Shown here in pieces: positions 24,101 to 34,502 of a stretch of DNA of 64,000 nt. Each line of letters begins with the position of its first letter. Positions within the stretch are counted from its first letter, which is position 1. Under the pieces are notes generated by a model, which saw only the letters and a program-made list of their open reading frames with translations, did not search any database and was not told the origin of the DNA. The DNA is from Varroa destructor. Its lineage: Eukaryota; Arthropoda; Arachnida; Mesostigmata; Varroidae. The translations under genes were made by a program, and so were the position numbers. Location: assembly GCF_002443255.2 (NCBI RefSeq), contig NW_019211455.1, forward strand, positions 43,784,649 through 43,848,648, in the 5' to 3' direction.

Positions 24101-24176
24101 CAGAAATTCCATTTATATTTCGCCACCTTTTCGTTCGTATACTGACCACTAGGATAGGAACGATTTTTTTCATCAG
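21170..24176. other. AT-rich spacer holding a TTAGG array
   Basis: No supported exon. Frames at 21171-21365, 21774-22014 and 22869-23167 are short, overlap on both strands or lack ATG. The TTAGG array at 22112-22136 is listed separately. Confidence 0.45.
22112..22136 (+). repeat. Interstitial (TTAGG)5 telomere-type array
   Basis: Five perfect TTAGG units lie in AT-rich sequence, oriented TTAGG on the plus strand. TTAGG is the telomere unit of most insects and several other arthropods. Short interstitial arrays can arise by break repair or as ordinary AACCT microsatellites. A reverse-oriented partner lies at 40044-40060. Confidence 0.92.
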
Positions 24177-24387
24177 GTTGGAGAACCATTCGTCTGACTC
24201 CAGTCTTAATGAGCAAAGACACGAAACGTCTGTGTGTCACCACAAGAACAAATCACCGTTAAAGGGGTCTACCTCTAAAATGAGGCCCTTTGCAAGCCCT
24301 ATATTTTTCTGTTATCGCACGAATAGACTCAGATCATCATCATTTCATGTGTTAATTGTTCTTTCTTTCAACAAACCTGGAAGCTAA
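24177..24387 (+). CDS. Candidate 3' terminal exon, 70 codons
   Basis: The acceptor ACGATTTTTTTCATCAG precedes 24177. The frame enters in phase 1 and stays open to TAA at 24385. The first half is polar and looks disordered (NHSSDSSLNEQRHETS), and the second half is more hydrophobic. A minus-strand frame (24055-24243) overlaps and looks equally protein-like, so strand is not settled. No domain is recognised. Confidence 0.27.
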
Positions 24388-25247
24388 GTTTACTGATCGT
24401 TTATTTTCTAAAATCTAATTTCTGAGCTCCTATAGGAAATGGGCAATACGTTCTTTAAGTGTCACATCGACTCCGAGTGTTACGTAATGGGTATATAAAA
24501 TCAACTTAATATGATTACTATAAAAACAAATATATTCGTAAGACGTTTTTACTTAACACAGTTTACTAGTTATTTATTCTGCCCTAGGGAAAAACTAGCG
24601 GCGATGGAGAGGATCGACTGAATCGCCTCTTGAAATAACAAAAATATCGACTCGAAAAATATATAAACAACAAAATAGGTATTTTCAAAGTTGCGGCATA
24701 CCACACGCTCAAATTCGTAGCCTTACTTGCATTCATTAAAATTTAAGCGGTAAAATTTATTCTATAGAAACCCATTTTGGGAACTCATTAGTTATCATAT
24801 GAGAATTTATTCCACGTCGATCCTATCCATATTACACCGACATAGCTTACTCAGTAGGTTTAAGCAGAATTCCCACTGCGTTTCATTTGCGTCACACAAA
24901 CTTCAACTTCGTATTCGAAGAACCGTTAATTTTAACATCGGCACGTCTCTTCAATCACGATCTTACGTGTTTTCCACGTTACACGCTTCAACGTATAGAT
25001 TTCTAAGCCGGCCAGCGTTTGCTGTTTATCTCTGCCTATTCGTCCATGGTCAACCTGTTGGTCTCGGTTGAAGGCTATCGAGGGTGGCAACATGATTGAG
25101 ACGCAGCATCAAAGCTAATAGCAACGACTCCACCATCAGCAGTACGATCGCTGGAATAAAGAATTAGGGAAACGGTTTTGTATAGGTCCGGTGTTTATAA
25201 CGGTCACCCAACGGCATCCCCACACTGGGTCGGCGTTATCTTGTAGC

Positions 25248-25439
25248 CTATTTAAACATAGCTAGTGTTTCCTTATAGTAGATATCGTGCATAGCGGTGG
25301 CCGATACGAGAGCATACAAAGATTTAATCAACGGCTTGTTGACTTTAATAGATTTGCCGGTGCAAGAAACAAAAGCACGATCAAATACGAGTCGATTTCT
25401 ATCTGTTGAAGCCGAAAATGCCGAGGCGATGTTTTTCAA
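25248..25439 (-). CDS. Candidate exon or ORF, 63 codons
   Basis: The frame is open from a TAG at about 25443 down to the TAG at 25248-25250, with no ATG near its start. The residue mix (K, N, S, I, A) is typical of AT-rich coding DNA and includes CTGKSIKVNKPLIKS. The acceptor-like TAG upstream has a poor pyrimidine tract. Chance or a decayed exon are alternatives. Confidence 0.2.
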   Translation of the reverse strand: MKNIASAFSASTDRNRLVFDRAFVSCTGKSIKVNKPLIKSLYALVSATAMHDIYYKETLAMFK

Positions 25440-25783
25440 TAGCTAGCAGCTGCTATGATTATTCTTAAATCGTGAAGACAACTAAAGTAGTGCGCTCGTT
25501 CATACCAGCCGCAAAAATGAAGGCTAAATAGTATTTTGAGGAAAAGAAAACATGTGCAATTTTACGCAGAAAGCCGTAGTTGACGGCTGTAAATGAATGG
25601 CCATATTAGGGTACGTAAAATAAATAGACGATATTGAACGGTTAACATAGAAAGTGTGGGGCCAGCTAGGTTCTTCCGCAACAAATAAATATAAAAATAA
25701 TTGACGGTATTTACGTGAAATGCTATAGCATTGCTTTATTTAGATGGGAGACAATTAGCATCACTTTAGACATCATAGGAACA

Positions 25784-25915
25784 ATGGCCCTATTTGGGCC
25801 AGAAAAAGAGCGCAAGGTCAGGCGTGCTCTCGTAACGACCCACGTACAAATGGAATTGACAGTGATTCCAGAGCTGAAAATTGTGACTCCAGGCGTCAAC
25901 CTAGATCAGTATTAG
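25784..25915 (+). CDS. Candidate small ORF or terminal exon
   Basis: An ATG at 25784 gives 43 codons to TAG. An AG acceptor-like site lies a few bases upstream. The peptide has a basic patch (PEKERKVRRALV) followed by alternating hydrophobic residues (ELTVIPELKIVTPG). The frame is also open further upstream without ATG. Too short to judge. Confidence 0.18.
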   Translation: MALFGPEKERKVRRALVTTHVQMELTVIPELKIVTPGVNLDQY

Positions 25916-26214
25916 TTGCGTATTTAATCTATAGGACTTTGTATTACTAATCGACTAATACGAATTATGCAAAGTATAATGTGGGGCCGTGATGAACTGC
26001 CCACCGCACCTGTTGCCTCATCCGGTCTTGAAATACAAACCGGTGTATCGAAGGGCATGCTTAGCTGTGCGTTGATTTGTGCTGTTTTCGCCTATTTGTT
26101 CTACAGTGTCCCCGTGGGACGTTGATAACATGCCGTTGATCCAAGAAATACGAACTAACACAATTTCACTCACACACGTTTTTAGCTCGACAAGACCCGG
26201 CAAATTATAGCACA

Positions 26215-26613
26215 CTACCCCGCTAATTCTGCTAAAGAACGTTTATTTATTTTTCGTAGAATAAATGGAATCTCGTACACAGAATCAAATGCTTCAAAGC
26301 ATCTTCTACGTCCTTTTTCAACCGGATGGTTGCAAACTAAACTTTTCGTTAGACATAAAATATATTCACCGCATTTACGGATTTCTTTATTTTTTTTTAT
26401 CACCTCACAAGCTGCTAGTGACGTTACTCGCACCATCTGGGATCCAGTGTGACTTGTGCGATTTTGCCCCCATAAGCAATGAACAGATACTACGAAATGC
26501 TGGAGAGTCAATTCATAGGTATGTCTCTGACACATGTATATATCCTTAATTGGAGTGGCAGAAGGCTTGCCCAAACCAGACCTCCATATTTCCTTGAGAT
26601 CGCTTGTTAGCAT
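26215..26613 (-). CDS. Unrecognised ORF, 132 aa, ATG start
   Basis: An ATG at 26613 opens 132 codons to a stop at 26215, notable because the DNA is AT-rich. The product starts MLTSDLKEIWRSG, is basic, carries several scattered Cys and ends KRSLAELAG. A plus-strand frame (26265-26549, ATG, 94 codons) lies antisense inside it. No domain is recognised. It may be a small gene, an exon or chance. Confidence 0.27.
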   Translation of the reverse strand: MLTSDLKEIWRSGLGKPSATPIKDIYMCQRHTYELTLQHFVVSVHCLWGQNRTSHTGSQMVRVTSLAACEVIKKNKEIRKCGEYILCLTKSLVCNHPVEKGRRRCFEAFDSVYEIPFILRKINKRSLAELAG

Positions 26614-27134
26614 CGAGCTGATCTATCTGTAGTTATTACGCAAATTCTGTTCAAAACGAAGTCGGTGGGCCTAAGTGGCTGGTAGAACCGGGTGCCTTCT
26701 TCCTTCTTTTGCAAAGGAAACCGTTTGATCCATCATTCGAAACCGCTGGATGAGTGCAGCCAAAGCCGCTGAGACCAGCGAAGTTAAAAGAGTAAAGGAT
26801 AGACACAAAAATTATAAGGTAGTGTTTGCCCCTAGTTTTTCTTTTCCACTGCATCCTATCGGAGCGATATTGCCCTCCAAAGATGTTGATTGTTCTCAAG
26901 CAGTTGGTATTGAGTAAGTATATTTGATTTGGATATCGATTTTAGGATATGGACATATTCTGATACGAATTTTCACCTTTTTCTCGCTTCAAAATCGGGT
27001 TTGATGCCGCTGCCACTTGCCGAGCCTATGAAGTTCGTTTAAATGCTGATGTATGACTTTTCAGTATCCACTAATTGATCAATTACTATGCTGCCCTCAA
27101 CACGAACTAACCCTCTGACGTTTTTAATTCACAG

Positions 27135-27165
27135 GTCTACTCTTCAATATGCCATACCCGTTAAG
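27135..27165 (+). CDS. Candidate 31-nt microexon
   Basis: The segment is bracketed by acceptor TTTTTAATTCACAG and donor GTTAAG-GTACGT, both close to consensus. Two of three frames are open (STLQYAIPVK, or LLFNMPYPL plus two bases). A perfect palindrome lies 190 bases downstream. The call rests on splice-site quality only. Confidence 0.25.
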
Positions 27166-27357
27166 GTACGTCATGAATCAGATGTGTTTATTACTGATTT
27201 TTTTTTACTACTGAATTACTACCCTTTTTTTTAAGCGCCTTCTATGTCGTTCAACAAAGGTGAAGCTATCAGAACATAGTCTCATGAAATCCTTTCACTG
27301 CCTACTACTAAATGATGGAAGCTTGCCCGTCCTATTACTCCCAACGTTACTCCACCT

Positions 27358-27371
27358 TTTTAACGTTAAAA
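27358..27371. repeat. 14-bp perfect palindrome
   Basis: TTTTAACGTTAAAA reads the same on both strands. A diverged copy of its surroundings (CACCTTTTAACTTTAAAAACG) follows within 20 bases. Confidence 0.7.
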
Positions 27372-27445
27372 GCGTCACCTTTTAACTTTAAAAACGTTAA
27401 CAGCGTATGCAAGTGTCGGACTCATTCGAAATTTAGCCGTCATTG

Positions 27446-27913
27446 TTAAATGACTAACAGCCATTTGATGACACGAGTCTGACTGGCGATCAGATAATGC
27501 GTTCTCAGGTACTCAGAAAAATTAACAGTAGACTTAAGCTGTACCGATGCTCGGTGTAGAGGGTTTTCCGGATGATGACACAGAAGTACGTGAAAATGAT
27601 CGTTGATCCGATGGAAACACCATTCAATGTCATGGTTGTCATCTACTGAGGTTTTTTTCCGTTTATGTTTGTAAAGTACACATACTGAAAACACTAGTCT
27701 TCTTAAGAATATACACATTACGTGACCATGACCACAGCATTGTGTCGTAATCAATACGAACGTCATTATTAACGTAAGCGTGACTAATGGATTAGCATAG
27801 AATCTTCGTATACAACTATGCAGTATTGTACGCCACACCGCACTGGGTGCCTTTGTACCTAAATTAGCCTGTACGGGTATTACAGGGAACTTGCCACGAT
27901 TTCGCTGTAGCAC
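27446..27913 (-). CDS. Unrecognised long frame, 155 codons, hydrophobic core
   Basis: This minus-strand frame is open for 155 codons in DNA that is only moderately GC, which is unusual. It begins with a GTG rather than an ATG, and internal ATGs give under 110 codons. Residues about 44-85 are hydrophobic (ANPLVTLTLIMTFVLITT, then IFLRRLVFSVCVLY) and could form one or two membrane segments. Many His and Cys follow. No family is recognised. It may be an exon or decayed gene rather than a complete CDS. Confidence 0.22.
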   Translation of the reverse strand: MLQRNRGKFPVIPVQANLGTKAPSAVWRTILHSCIRRFYANPLVTLTLIMTFVLITTQCCGHGHVMCIFLRRLVFSVCVLYKHKRKKTSVDDNHDIEWCFHRINDHFHVLLCHHPENPLHRASVQLKSTVNFSEYLRTHYLIASQTRVIKWLLVI

Positions 27914-29070
27914 GTCTGGTCACTATCCAAAAAGCATTATGTTTCTGTGCCATTAATGGTTTGATATATAATTGGTTTCTTCTCTCTTCCGATCTTGCGA
28001 AAACTTCGAAAAATTACATTTCACTCTACTTGAATTTTGAAAGATACAAGTAGTTGCTTAGCAAACGTCGGTCTAGCCCGGCTAGACGCTCATCTATATT
28101 TGGAACTGCTGCCATGCCACTAAATATTCATAGACGTTTTCCGCAGAACTAAGACGGACTTTTGCTAGCTGAAAACCTGGTTCTGCTTTTTTCTACTAGC
28201 ACCCGACTGAGCGAATGTTTACTGTGTTGGGCTTGTTCAGAGATAAGGGACTGTCGCCTTCTCGGATCTTGCCGCAGTTCTGGCCGAAATCTCGTTTCTT
28301 CATAATGGTTACAAGTGATTAAAGATGGCGAACAATTTAAATAACTTCGTTTGCATTCTCGCATAGAGGATTGACGGAACTGACTATCTGCGTCAGCTCA
28401 TTCGAGATGCTTTGAGGACGTTGCTCAGAGCAAACGCCGCATGAATAATCCCTGATTTGTTTTCTATTTACAATGAAATGCTGCCTGAACAGGCTGTATG
28501 TCGGAAATAGCGGGGGCAGATGGCTCTATATGCAGCTAAGGTTGCGGATTAAAACACGGAAGATTGGTGGTCCAGAATAGTCGAATTTAAAACACCAAAA
28601 AGTTTCGATGCCAGTGTTCAATGTATCGAGCTTTTGGATCTCGTATGCCATTGTGTTAATACTATAGCGCATAATGCGTACCTTGTATTAGCGATTTCCG
28701 TGATTTTGTCAGAACCCAAAATTGTGACAAAAATCAGCTTCAAATACAGAATTCTGTGAATCAGATTTTGAAAGTCCTCAAAACAGAACAAAAGTGGGAG
28801 AGTCGATAGTATAAGTAAAATCTTAGCTTCGCTACGTCACCAAATCTAATTGGCCTAATTAGGCTACGCTAGAAAATTAAGCCAAGTTAAATATGAGAAG
28901 AACTCATGGGACCGTTAATGAACATTGTATGATTTACGTTTGTGAACTTCCACACAAGGTCGAATTATTACAAATCCAGCCAATCGCGCCCATTGCTCGT
29001 ACTATCGTGTATAATCAAGTAGGTTTAATGTGTGTACAGATTAAATGCAATTAGACCAATGCATACTTAC
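27914..29070. other. AT-rich intron or spacer downstream of the 29.1 kb exon
   Basis: No supported exon. It holds a 7-bp hairpin (GTCTAGC with GCTAGAC, 28071-28087), a bulged 11/12-bp hairpin (28701-28736) and the palindrome GCCTAATTAGGC (28853-28864). If the minus-strand exon at 29071-29197 is real, this is the start of its downstream intron. Confidence 0.4.
28701..28736. repeat. Imperfect 11/12-bp hairpin
   Basis: TGATTTTGTCA (28701-28711) pairs with TGACAAAAATCA (28725-28736), with one bulged base and a 13-nt loop. Confidence 0.55.
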
Positions 29071-29197
29071 CTAAGCTCTGGACAGCAGCAAGCAATCTCG
29101 CTATTGTTTCTGGGTGTAAACCAAGCACGGGCTTTTCATACACTTCTTTCATCAGTTCGTAGCTTTCTTCTACCAGACGTTGCAGTAAGTCAAGAAT
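29071..29197 (-). CDS. Candidate internal exon, 127 nt, helical segment
   Basis: Read on the minus strand, this exon follows an acceptor-like CTTCTTAGGTAG and ends at a near-perfect donor, TTAG-GTAAGTATGC. It has 42 full codons in phase 0 plus one base. The other two frames contain stops. The peptide is rich in L, E, K and V with heptad-like spacing (LLQRLVEESYELMKEVYEK), then GLHPETIARLLAAVQSL, as expected for helices of a globular or coiled-coil protein. I do not recognise the family. The acceptor is the weaker side, and the exon could start a few bases elsewhere. Confidence 0.45.
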
Positions 29198-31043
29198 CTA
29201 CCTAAGAAGACTCATCCTTCTTTTTGAAGCCAAACGCATTTCTAAGCGTGCGACATGTCCTGATCGTCGCGCTCATGCAGCTGCAGCTTATTCATCCAGT
29301 GAGATTGTCGGGTTTCGCATAGCTCCTTAGGAAGGACTTTCCGCAAAGTTGAGCCCAGTCTGCCGGGCTTTTCGAGCAAAACGAAGCGCAAGCCAAAATC
29401 CTGCCTTAGTTGGAGCTCGACAACAGGAGCTCGCCTGCTTTAGCACACTCCTCTTTCGAGCATCGGGTGGCGCTATCTTCGTGTACAGAAGTCTCCTTGG
29501 TCCGTACCCGATTCCAGCTTACATTCGCTACCCACTGCGGTATCTAGTGAAGTTAACAGGACCTGCTCTAGGCCGAAAGAAGGCAAGGTGCACCAGTCCG
29601 ACGTTTGCTGGTGTCCTAGAGGCCTGTCTGCGTGTTGGTCTAAATACAGCTAGGCGGTGGGAATGTGCTGTTTTGTGCAACTGCATCCCTGTCGCCAGCC
29701 CGGCGTGGGCTCGAGTACAGATTGTAAGACCTATGAAATCGGTCTGAGTGCAGTGTGAGTTTATGTGAGCGTGTGTTTGTGTATATGTCCAGACGACGTT
29801 TGTACGAAGGACTTCGCTGAAGCTGCGTTTGTGTCCAAGGCGCGATAAGGAGAGGCCAGAGACGGGACGGCAGAGCAAGGCAACCGAGCAAGGGAAATCC
29901 AATGGCGGTTGCCGTGGAGAACGCTGGTTGAAGTCTAGAAAGTTATACTGGACGATACAGTTTCTTATGTGGCTCTAACCGATACCAACCTCACATACGA
30001 AGGGACCACGTCTGCCCTGCCTAGAGAGCGCTGGTTTTCGCTCTTCTCGGATGTTACATAGCTTCAACGACTCCCTTGGGGAGAGGAATAGGCGCGGCTG
30101 GTTGCAATGCGTCGCTAGCTGAGATTCGTTGACCCGAACTACGGTCCCACAGCTTTCGCAAGCTGGCTCCTAGTAAAAAGACGTTTCGGTCTTCAAAAGG
30201 TTTGGACACAGAAACGTCGCAGAGTAACACCAGCCGAAACGTACGCCTGAGATAACTCAGCGGAGAGGCAGCCTCACCACTGATTTCAATTCCGCTTCAG
30301 TTTTGATTACAGTTTTCACCAAATGCTCCTTCTCGATTATCGACTTCACTTGCCGTAGCAGTGGCTTACAAGCGTAGAAATTGATGATGCTGCTGCGCAA
30401 CGGTATTTTTCGATTACGGAACTATGCTCAACAACGAATAGTAATGGATGAAAAATGCCTTCACTTTACGGTTTATATCCGTCCGCTACTCAGCGAATGA
30501 CGTATGTCACGAAGTTTTACACCACTCCGCCCCGCTTATTTCGCTAGTTAGGAAAGAACTTAGTTCATATAAAATACAAGTTCGTCCTGTAAGCGTAAGG
30601 GCACTAAAGAGGACCTTTTACAATAAAAAAGGTGGCTTTTGTCACTAAATACTTCTATCCTCTTTTTACAGCTCCTAGTAACGTATACACGGACATTCTC
30701 TGAAAGCTAAACACGGTGAAGCAGCGATTCCATTTTAGCGCGGGCAAGCGAATAGCGGAAAGCGACGCTGACTGGGCCTTACTGGAGAAAAACAGAATAG
30801 GCGTGCTGGATGAGTCGGTAGTTTTCTCTTAATGGGGTACGCAAGACGGGTGGGCAAGGGGGCTGCTGAGTGAAGCCTGAGGAATGGAGACACTAGGGGC
30901 AAAAGAAGATGGGTGGATGAAGCAAAGCCGCCGAAATGCCACTGGTGTTATATGCTAACACTGTAATATAAAATGGTTTTCGGGCGGACAGCTGACGAGC
31001 CATTGTGCTCGTCTAATGGGTTGCTTGTTATTTCTCTTCGCAG
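29198..31043. other. GC-richer island with unsupported frames
   Basis: A 132-codon plus frame (29349-29747, TTG start) lies antisense to frames of 124 and 83 codons, so none is called. An ATG ORF of 66 codons is at 30448-30648. A strong acceptor-like tract (CTTCTATCCTCTTTTTACAG) ends at about 30671, but no exon after it could be closed. Confidence 0.35.
30448..30648 (+). CDS. Unrecognised small ORF, 66 aa
   Basis: An ATG ORF ending in TAA. The product starts MKNAFTLRFISVRYS and ends in a basic stretch (RTFYNKKGGFCH). It shows no signal peptide or domain and could be chance. Confidence 0.17.
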   Translation: MKNAFTLRFISVRYSANDVCHEVLHHSAPLISLVRKELSSYKIQVRPVSVRALKRTFYNKKGGFCH

Positions 31044-31126
31044 CAGCAAACTACAAGGGCGACCAGTGGCCAGCGGTTGGAAAAGTCTGAGCTGTGTCCC
31101 TACTGGTATTACCCTTTGTGTATGAG
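31044..31126 (+). CDS. Candidate internal exon, 83 nt, strong splice sites
   Basis: The acceptor (GCTTGTTATTTCTCTTCGCAG) and donor (TATGAG-GTATGT) are both close to consensus. In phase 0 the exon gives 27 codons plus two bases, beginning QQTTRATSGQRLEKSE and then an aromatic run (PYWYYP). A second frame stops at its end and the third stops early. A tandem CAGCAG at the acceptor could allow a one-residue (NAGNAG) alternative. An A12 run follows the donor in the intron. The gene is unknown. Confidence 0.38.
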
Positions 31127-31731
31127 GTATGTAAAAAAAAAAAAAGCAAAGATAGTATGGGTCCTTCGTCTCCTACCACATTGTATCTGATGGACACCTA
31201 CGGAAGGGCGACGATACTGTCGACGGAGGAGCATGAATGGATTCTGTTTTCTGAAATCTCTTTTAACGGTAGTTTGACGCAGTTGAAGTTATACAGAACA
31301 GAATGTGTGCATGTCCTCGGAGTGTCAAAATCAACGGTGTAACTGTGAGTGACGGTATTTTGATGAATGCCTATAAAGGTGCCATTCATAATAATAGTAA
31401 CTTTTAATTTCTAAGCTTGTATGTCTTCGTATCTGTACTTCCGAAAGGCAGTGTGATACGCTTGCAGTCTCCTTTTTCCGTTAAAGCGCCTGATAAAATT
31501 AGCCTCTTAACAAGCTCACCGTTTATCACAGAATAAATTTATTTCGTATCGAGTAATTCACCAAGCAAGAACAGCGATATAACATACTTCAAATTACGAC
31601 GAGCTGTCCGAACAGTTCTATATTCCCTTCAGTCGCTCTCCCAGAATACACTGAAACCACACGCAAAAGTTTTTCACTACTTACTGCCATCATCGCCGCC
31701 TTGAGTGGCCAGTATCCAACGTTTCAACATG

Positions 31732-32169
31732 ATGAGCAATGCAAGAGAAAGCACCGTCCTGTTCATTGCGTTATCTGCCTTCGGATTGCGGGCGGATCTA
31801 AGACTGGATAAGACTATGAGGCCCCGTAGTCCCCGTGAAGACAGGCTATGTATCAAGCCACAGTTGTTGTTGGATTCAGTGTGCAGCAGTTCGCTCCTGG
31901 TGAGGCAAGGGACTCAGGTGGCATCGTTCCCAACAATCGACAGACGGCGTCAGCCGGACGACGCCTTTACGATGGCAGCGCATAGCGGCCTGGCAGGTAT
32001 AGCTTCGGCGTTCGTTTTTAATCCTCGACTGTCCAACGGACGGGACTCCTCGACGGATGGGACTTTGCTCGCAGTGTTATACCCAAGCGAATTGCCTCGT
32101 AACCGAGGTCTGTATCGTGTCGCATTTCTCCAACCCACGAATGAAGATCCAAAGGATCTTCATTCGTAA
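31732..32169 (+). CDS. Unrecognised ORF, 145 aa
   Basis: The frame is open from a GTG at 31705; the first ATG pair, at 31729-31734, gives about 145 codons to TAA at 32167. The start (MMSNARESTVLFIALSAFGL) has a short hydrophobic stretch that might act as a weak signal peptide. The rest is polar and basic. The last ten codons lie inside a perfect 14-bp hairpin (32137-32167) that overlaps the stop codon. No domain is recognised. Confidence 0.22.
   Translation: MSNARESTVLFIALSAFGLRADLRLDKTMRPRSPREDRLCIKPQLLLDSVCSSSLLVRQGTQVASFPTIDRRRQPDDAFTMAAHSGLAGIASAFVFNPRLSNGRDSSTDGTLLAVLYPSELPRNRGLYRVAFLQPTNEDPKDLHS
32137..32167. repeat. Perfect 14-bp hairpin with 3-nt loop
   Basis: ACGAATGAAGATCC (32137-32150) is the exact reverse complement of GGATCTTCATTCGT (32154-32167), separated by AAA. 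It is the strongest small hairpin seen in the window. It is too short for a pre-miRNA. It could be a recent template-switch duplication or a structural RNA element. Confidence 0.85.
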
Positions 32170-33913
32170 ATTCATCAGTTGCGCGAATACGCGATGCACC
32201 TAGACCTGTACAACTAAAGTCCCTAGCAAGCTCTGCTACGGTAGCATGCTAGCTGTTATTGCTGTGACTGCTAAAATTGCTAACGACAGGTAGTCGATGG
32301 AACTTGTGGGTCGCCACAAGTGATGAGCAAGAAATGGGGAAGCTCAGTACCGCCAGCCGAAGTGGGTTTCGAAGGGAGGTTCGGGCCAGAGTGGCTACGC
32401 AGATTGGACGCTATTTGTAGCTTCATCCGTGCAGGCAATTTTGCAAAAACACATTCAACACGGGCTTTGGAGGTATTTCGAAAACTCCGCCGATTGGGGC
32501 AGAATTACGTCGTGATTTATACCGTCACCGTAGATCTGTCTGTGCTCCACCAGATTCCTCATAGTGTTTCTTGTCGGAAAGCTGTGTTTGAGAAGCAAGC
32601 GTCGACAACAACCATCTAAGGGAAATATTGAGAGGGTAACGGCGAGCCCAATAAAAACATTTTGAGACATGTCCACTTACCTTCAGACCAGACTAAATAT
32701 AAGCGAATGTTACTGGACTCACTTAAGCAAACGTCTTACCTAGACTAGGTAGAAGGCGCCAACAGCTTGCAGTGGTTGGATTTTCTGCCCTCGACAAAAG
32801 AGCCATGAAGTTGGGGCTGAAACCTATCTACGTAATGGAAACGGGACTGTGATGAAACGGAGGCAATAGTGAACGCAGTGGACGCCACAATATCGGTTAG
32901 TACAAGGAGAAATGCAAAGCGAAGGCTGCCGTTTCGAGGAAAAACAGAACAAAGGGAAGGGTCAAATTATTAACCCGGTGCTGGTCAGCTAAAGTGATGG
33001 TTCATTATATTAGAACAACTTCAATGCATATAACAGCTGTTTGAACTTGATGCAGCTAGGTATAAGGTCACCCTAGCAATCTGTATATAGAGTACGGATT
33101 TAATAAATTTCTTAAAGCTTCATTGGAAATTTTCAGCGTAAGTGTAATGCTAGATAGACTATAGGTTGCAAGAATTAATTCATTGCAATTAATAACAATT
33201 TTATCGTTGTGTACAAGTATAATCTGGCAAAAACCATATATCGAAATGAGCCTTTTCGCAATGCTCGCTTTTTGTCCTCTGTGATTGATTTATGCCATCC
33301 AATTTTAGGAAAAAGTAAAAGGTTACTCAAAGTGTACTCAGTGGCCCAATCAATGCTCTTTAATGAAACTTCCCATTGAAGTTCACCTCTGCATAAAGCA
33401 AGGCCCATCTACTCAAATTTATTGCATATTTGACCTTACCTAAGTTAGTGCGTCGTTTACAAGTAACTTTGGTTTGTCACTACTCTACAAGAGTGAATAA
33501 GCAAGTCGGCGTAGTTTCCGCCTATCCGTGTAGATTACAGTTGGATTCAATGCAATTTTCGGTGTCAATGAATAAGTTATGCTCACGGCTAACGTATAAG
33601 CACTTTGCGACGAAGATATGTATTACGCGCCTAACTTCTAAATTAAGATGTTTAGAATAACATAGGTCATCTTACTCTTTTTCCACCAATTCAGTAGCCT
33701 TTTTACAACAAGTCATGATAGTACTCATGCTTAAGGCCACAGTATTTATCTATTATGGCCTGTCTACTGGAACGGGATCTCGTTCAAAGTCTCGTTATCA
33801 TTATTCGATCCGAACAGTGTAAACAGCCCTCAGGCAGGCTTCAGCCAAACGGATTTCATTGATGCTCCAATCGGCGTGACCGCGGATCGGCCGGCCCTTT
33901 GAGCCTAAAACAG
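32170..33913. other. Mixed-composition spacer, no supported gene
   Basis: A 99-codon plus frame at 32320-32619 starts on GTG and overlaps an antisense frame. A minus-strand donor-like GAAG-GTAAGTGG lies at about 32671-32678 with a short open frame before it, but no acceptable acceptor. The rest is AT-rich. Confidence 0.4.
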
Positions 33914-34219
33914 CGAGAGCAGGACTACAATGAAAAAGCTGAAGAAGGCCGGCAACGGGAAGCCATCAAAGAATGCGAAGAGGCGGAGAAAAACCAAGAT
34001 AAAAATAATCTATCCGTATTGCCAACTCACTGCACTGCACATTTTGTTGCGGCGACGTGGGACCCTAGGGTGGTACGCTTCGTCCACTTCTCTTTTCTTG
34101 AACTAACGCCGGCAACATCAATTGAATCGAATCCGATAATCCAATCTGAAAAACCTATTTTGCTAACGCCTGTGACGGCGCTGGCTAGAAGCAAACGATC
34201 ATGGGAGACGCCTTTCTAA
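33914..34219 (+). CDS. Candidate terminal exon with charged helical start
   Basis: The frame is open from about 33863. An acceptor-like CCTAAAACAG precedes 33914. From there 101 codons run to TAA. The first 32 residues are highly charged (REQDYNEKAEEGRQREAIKE and on), typical of a coiled coil or single alpha helix. The second part is more hydrophobic and ends KRSWETPF. No ATG starts it, so it would be a 3' exon, or it may be cut by a donor near 34018. The acceptor is weak in pyrimidines. Family unknown. Confidence 0.3.
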   Translation, partial: REQDYNEKAEEGRQREAIKECEEAEKNQDKNNLSVLPTHCTAHFVAATWDPRVVRFVHFSFLELTPATSIESNPIIQSEKPILLTPVTALARSKRSWETPF

Positions 34220-34473
34220 CAAACAACAACACTATTGTCTTTCTTTTCCTGGGTGCTCGTTTGTTGTAGTTTCCTTTTGTGCTGGCCCTTCTGTGCCCTT
34301 ATTTTGTTGGACCTGTTATACATCCCCCTCCCGGCTTTTCTCTGATCTCCCATGTTTTTTTGTTCGAAGCCGATTTGCACTTATCGGTTTGAGGACGAAG
34401 AGGAGGCAAAATCCCAAACTTCCTATCAAGTGTAGGAAGAAGAAAGGCTGATGGTTGTTTGGTGTCTTCCCAG

Positions 34474-34502
34474 TTAGTACGCCTCATAACCCTTGGACTG
34501 AG
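34474..34502 (+). CDS. Candidate 29-nt microexon with consensus splice sites
   Basis: The acceptor is TGTTTGGTGTCTTCCCAG and the donor is ACTGAG-GTAAGT, both near consensus. With two leading bases it reads STPHNPWTE and exits in phase 0. That matches the phase-0 entry of the candidate exon at 34808, whereas other frames hit a stop after joining. An antisense frame (34299-34487) overlaps its start. Confidence 0.33.

Noticed and set aside
29349..29747. 132-codon plus frame
   Set aside because: TTG start, no acceptor, and two long antisense frames over the same GC-rich DNA. Likely a composition effect.
34299..34487. 62-codon minus ORF starting with ATG, rich in K, T and P
   Set aside because: It lies opposite the pyrimidine-rich tract leading into the 34474 acceptor, which would give a purine-rich, stop-poor antisense frame.
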